From: Alteromonadaceae bacterium
Lineage (GTDB): Bacteria > Pseudomonadota > Gammaproteobacteria > Enterobacterales > Alteromonadaceae
Assembly: GCA_027013165.1 (NCBI GenBank)
Contig: JALUXV010000170.1
Span: 1 to 64,000, forward strand
DNA length: 64,000 nucleotides
Direction: 5' to 3'
This document shows positions 62,101 through 64,000 of this stretch, in pieces. The first letter of the stretch is position 1; each line of letters opens with the position of its first letter. The notes below the pieces were generated by a model. It did no database searches and was not told the DNA's origin. It saw only the letters and a program-made list of their open reading frames with translations. The position numbers and the translations under genes were made by a program.

Positions 62101-62152
62101 TATTGACGAACTTGGTGCTCGATATGCACTAGGTGTTCGCTACAAGTTCTAA
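59147..62152 (+). CDS. TonB-dependent receptor
   Basis: VTQKKLHKSKLATSLSLILGTSLLAPVYAQ signal peptide; VIQVTGIRGSVQESMGIKRDSAGVVDAISAEDIGKFPDTNLAESLQRITGISISR plug; C-terminal LGVRYKF. GTG start chosen because the ORF-track start (59099) overlaps operator O3. Confidence 0.93.
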   Translation: MTQKKLHKSKLATSLSLILGTSLLAPVYAQDTQDDDVEVIQVTGIRGSVQESMGIKRDSAGVVDAISAEDIGKFPDTNLAESLQRITGISISRNNGEGDQITARGFGPDYNMVTLNGRTMPGSALPGGGGTPNSRAFSFSDLASESVRSVSVYKTGRASIASGGIGAVVDIRTARPFSASESGFTASVGAKALADTTNRVGDDVTPEVSGFINYVNDDNTFGVTFTGSFQDRDSAAQGAFVNQWRVNPYSGDNIPHLPSADNPDSGAPVVLNNAPAMGQLFGIPSDLRYYMADRERDRTNAQLTVQFAPSDKMTATLDYTYSRQDLFEARAEQSIWMDDRYFAELTFDDETVKTPVIISQERRDLLPRDLGLAIQELNQVNENKSIGFNLEYFVNDDLTLEFDVHNSTAEGRPDAPYGTWTNLGLGANVVRGQGADFRGDFPIMLVDFDDVSRTNLNGNGVLDESDVGTSILDMNFSNQDTEITQARIDGSYTLDTGSINFGIESRSMESTSLQSLTRHTMGNWGIENPGELPTGSLTPLDLASEFSDFNTNGIFSQGFTGSVSEIGAFAAQAYGFNLVADNPYATNRTIEEDITAVYFEFDLEGELSGMPYNILTGVRYENTDVTSIANISLPSGVAWEGNNDFNVRFGSDMEDVSVDSSYDHILPAFDFDIELKENVVARFSYSKTIARPTYNNLSAAATVSSPSGPTLITGEATATASSGNPSLVPLESDNLDLSIEYYFDETSYVSLGFFDKRVKNFIGNEQVEESIFGLTDATAGPRAIAAQAELERLGIPLSDTTLFNMVAAMENNVDYFSLTDEQFEAAYDVLPNSSDPELIFINSKPVNNKSANIYGFEIAGQHFFGDSGFGVMANYTSVTGDVGFDNNADPSITQFALVGLSDTANIIVMYEMDEIQARIAYNWRDKFLDTTSQYVNEPGYTEAYSQIDFSVSYEVMEDLTVSFEGINITEENRRRHGRTSAMVWNIDELGARYALGVRYKF

Positions 62153-62169
62153 AAAGTGTGGTGTGCCTT

Positions 62170-62208
62170 GCCCGCCAAAAAGCAAGAGTAGGTTGCTTTT
62201 TGGCGGGC
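62170..62208 (+). promoter_or_regulatory. Long intercistronic hairpin
   Basis: GCCCGCCAAAAAGCAA-GAGTAGG-TTGCTTTTTGGCGGGC: perfect 16-bp stem, 7-nt loop. Confidence 0.85.
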
Positions 62209-62251
62209 ACTTTTGTCATATTGATGTTAAATACAACAAAAGTGAAAGCAT

Positions 62252-63814
62252 GTGAGTCAACAATCTATTAAAAATGTAGTGATTGTCGGTGGTGGAACGG
62301 CTGGCTGGTTAAGTGCCGGAATACTGGCTGCGAAACTCGGGAAGCAATCACTACAAAAATCATCTGCAATTAACGTTACCTTGGTGGAATCTCCAGAAAT
62401 ATCCACTATTGGTGTAGGTGAAGGCTCTTGGCCCTCGCTAAGAGACACTTTGCTTGATATTGGCATCAAAGAGTCTAAATTTATCACCCAATGTCACGCT
62501 TCCTATAAACAAGGCTCAACATTTAGTCGCTGGAAATACGACGACAAACCTCATCAATATCAGCATCCATTTACTACCCCTTCCGGTTACGTTGAAATAG
62601 ACATTCACGCTCAGTGGCAAAACTTATGCGCTGAAGAAACCTTCGAGCAAAGCTTTTGTATTCAACCTGAAATGTGCAATGCAGGAAAGGCGCCTAAACA
62701 GGTAAAAACCCCTGACTATGCCTATGTACTTAATTATGGCTACCATTTTGATGCTACTGCGCTTGCCCAATTACTCACAAGCCATTGCGTGGCCAACTTA
62801 GGTGTTAACCATATAAAAGCACATATCAGCTCGGTTAATAGTGCGGCGAATGGAAATATTGCTTCGCTGACGACCAATGAAGGCGACGTAATTAAGGGCG
62901 ATCTATTCATTGACTGTAGTGGTGGTAAAGCCTTACTTATTGGCGAGCATTTCGATATTAAATGGCGTTCCATGTCGGGCGTGTTAATGAACAATAGGGC
63001 AATGGCAGTACAAGTGCCATACGATGCCACTGACAACGACATATCATCCACAACCATTGCTACCGGAAAACCTTTTGGTTGGACCTGGGACATTGGTTTA
63101 CAACATCGTCGCGGTGTAGGCATGGTGTATAACGACCAATTTGCCTCTAGTGACCAAGTAGAAAGTACCCTACTTGCCCATGTAGGTGAGCGAGCATCAA
63201 AAGCTACTATTGACCAATGTAAGGTTAGGTCAATTGCATTTGAACCGGGCTACAGAGAACAATTTTGGGTGAAGAACTGTTTAAGCTTGGGTATGTCATC
63301 TGGCTTTATTGAACCGCTGGAAGCGTCTGCAATCGCAATGATTGAATTGGGGTTGCGCATGCTATACGAACAATTTCCGAAAGATATGTTTCACATGGAA
63401 CGTTTATCAAAACGGTACAACGATCGCTTTACCTATCGCTGGGAGCGAGTCATCGACTTCCTTAAACTGCACTATATTTTGAGTGAGAGAAGCGACCCTT
63501 ATTGGTTAGCACAGCGCGACCCTATGAGTATCCCCGATTCACTCAAAGAAATGTTGGAAATATGGAAATACCAACCTCCTAGTCGTTTCGACTTTATTCA
63601 AAACGAAGAGATCTTTCCGTCGGCGAGTTACCAATACGTGCTCTACGGCATGGGGTATCACACTCAGGTAAACCATTTGCTCAGCACAACGCCAGAAGCC
63701 AAAAAAGCCATGGCTATTCGAAAGCAACTAGAGCAACAACGGCCTCAGTTTATGGCTGGACTTCCGACCAACAGGCAACTTCTCGATCAACTAGTTGCAA
63801 TGCACAACAAGTAA
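62252..63814 (+). CDS. Flavin-dependent tryptophan halogenase family protein
   Basis: [79 protein letters not shown]. Confidence 0.9.
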   Translation: MSQQSIKNVVIVGGGTAGWLSAGILAAKLGKQSLQKSSAINVTLVESPEISTIGVGEGSWPSLRDTLLDIGIKESKFITQCHASYKQGSTFSRWKYDDKPHQYQHPFTTPSGYVEIDIHAQWQNLCAEETFEQSFCIQPEMCNAGKAPKQVKTPDYAYVLNYGYHFDATALAQLLTSHCVANLGVNHIKAHISSVNSAANGNIASLTTNEGDVIKGDLFIDCSGGKALLIGEHFDIKWRSMSGVLMNNRAMAVQVPYDATDNDISSTTIATGKPFGWTWDIGLQHRRGVGMVYNDQFASSDQVESTLLAHVGERASKATIDQCKVRSIAFEPGYREQFWVKNCLSLGMSSGFIEPLEASAIAMIELGLRMLYEQFPKDMFHMERLSKRYNDRFTYRWERVIDFLKLHYILSERSDPYWLAQRDPMSIPDSLKEMLEIWKYQPPSRFDFIQNEEIFPSASYQYVLYGMGYHTQVNHLLSTTPEAKKAMAIRKQLEQQRPQFMAGLPTNRQLLDQLVAMHNK

Positions 63815-63830
63815 CGCGGTAAAACATACT

Positions 63831-64000
63831 ATGGTTAATGAGTCAGTAAGAAACAACGACAATACTAATGCGGTTAAAAAAGTAGTCATCGCTGGTGGAG
63901 GAACTGCTGGCTGGATGGCGGCAACAGCTCTGTCGAGGCTTATTGGAAAATCGGTAAGCGTTACCTTAGTAGAATCGAAAGACATTGGTATTGTAGGTGT
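63831..64000 (+). CDS. Second flavin-dependent halogenase family protein (partial, truncated by window end)
   Basis: [57 protein letters not shown]. Confidence 0.88.
   Translation, partial: MVNESVRNNDNTNAVKKVVIAGGGTAGWMAATALSRLIGKSVSVTLVESKDIGIVG

Overview
This 64 kb window is a chromosomal origin region from a gammaproteobacterium, most likely Alteromonas or a close relative (inferred from gene content and order, not from any search). In order it carries: a LysM gene (partial), def-fmt-rsmB-trkA, trkH, elbB, polA, a Spot 42-like sRNA, engB, cytochrome c4, a methyltransferase, yihI and a DUF2489 gene, tag, glyQS, the gyrB-recF-dnaN-dnaA block, rpmH-rnpA-yidD-yidC, yajQ, mnmE, mioC, a dnaT/dnaC-like pair, oriC, mnmG-rsmG-parA-parB, and atpIBEFHAGDC. 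After these come assorted accessory genes: an MGMT-like ATL protein, an HD-GYP protein, an OmpA lipoprotein, a DUF3526-type ABC exporter and a NIT-domain chemoreceptor. The window ends in a beta-glucoside locus (LacI, MFS, GH1, TonB receptor, two flavin-dependent halogenase-like genes). The most interesting signals are: (1) a DnaT-like plus DnaC-like gene pair directly beside a GATC-dense oriC; (2) two identical parS-like sites inside recF; (3) a short Spot 42 RNA preceded by two HexR-like palindromes about five helical turns apart; (4) further DnaA-box/GATC clusters upstream of polA and between dnaA and rpmH; (5) a candidate unannotated sRNA downstream of cytochrome c4; (6) three LacI-type operators and a 16-bp perfect intercistronic hairpin in the TonB/halogenase locus. 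I saw no CRISPR array, rRNA, tRNA or transposase. All assignments come from reading the sequence and recalled family motifs; no database search was run.
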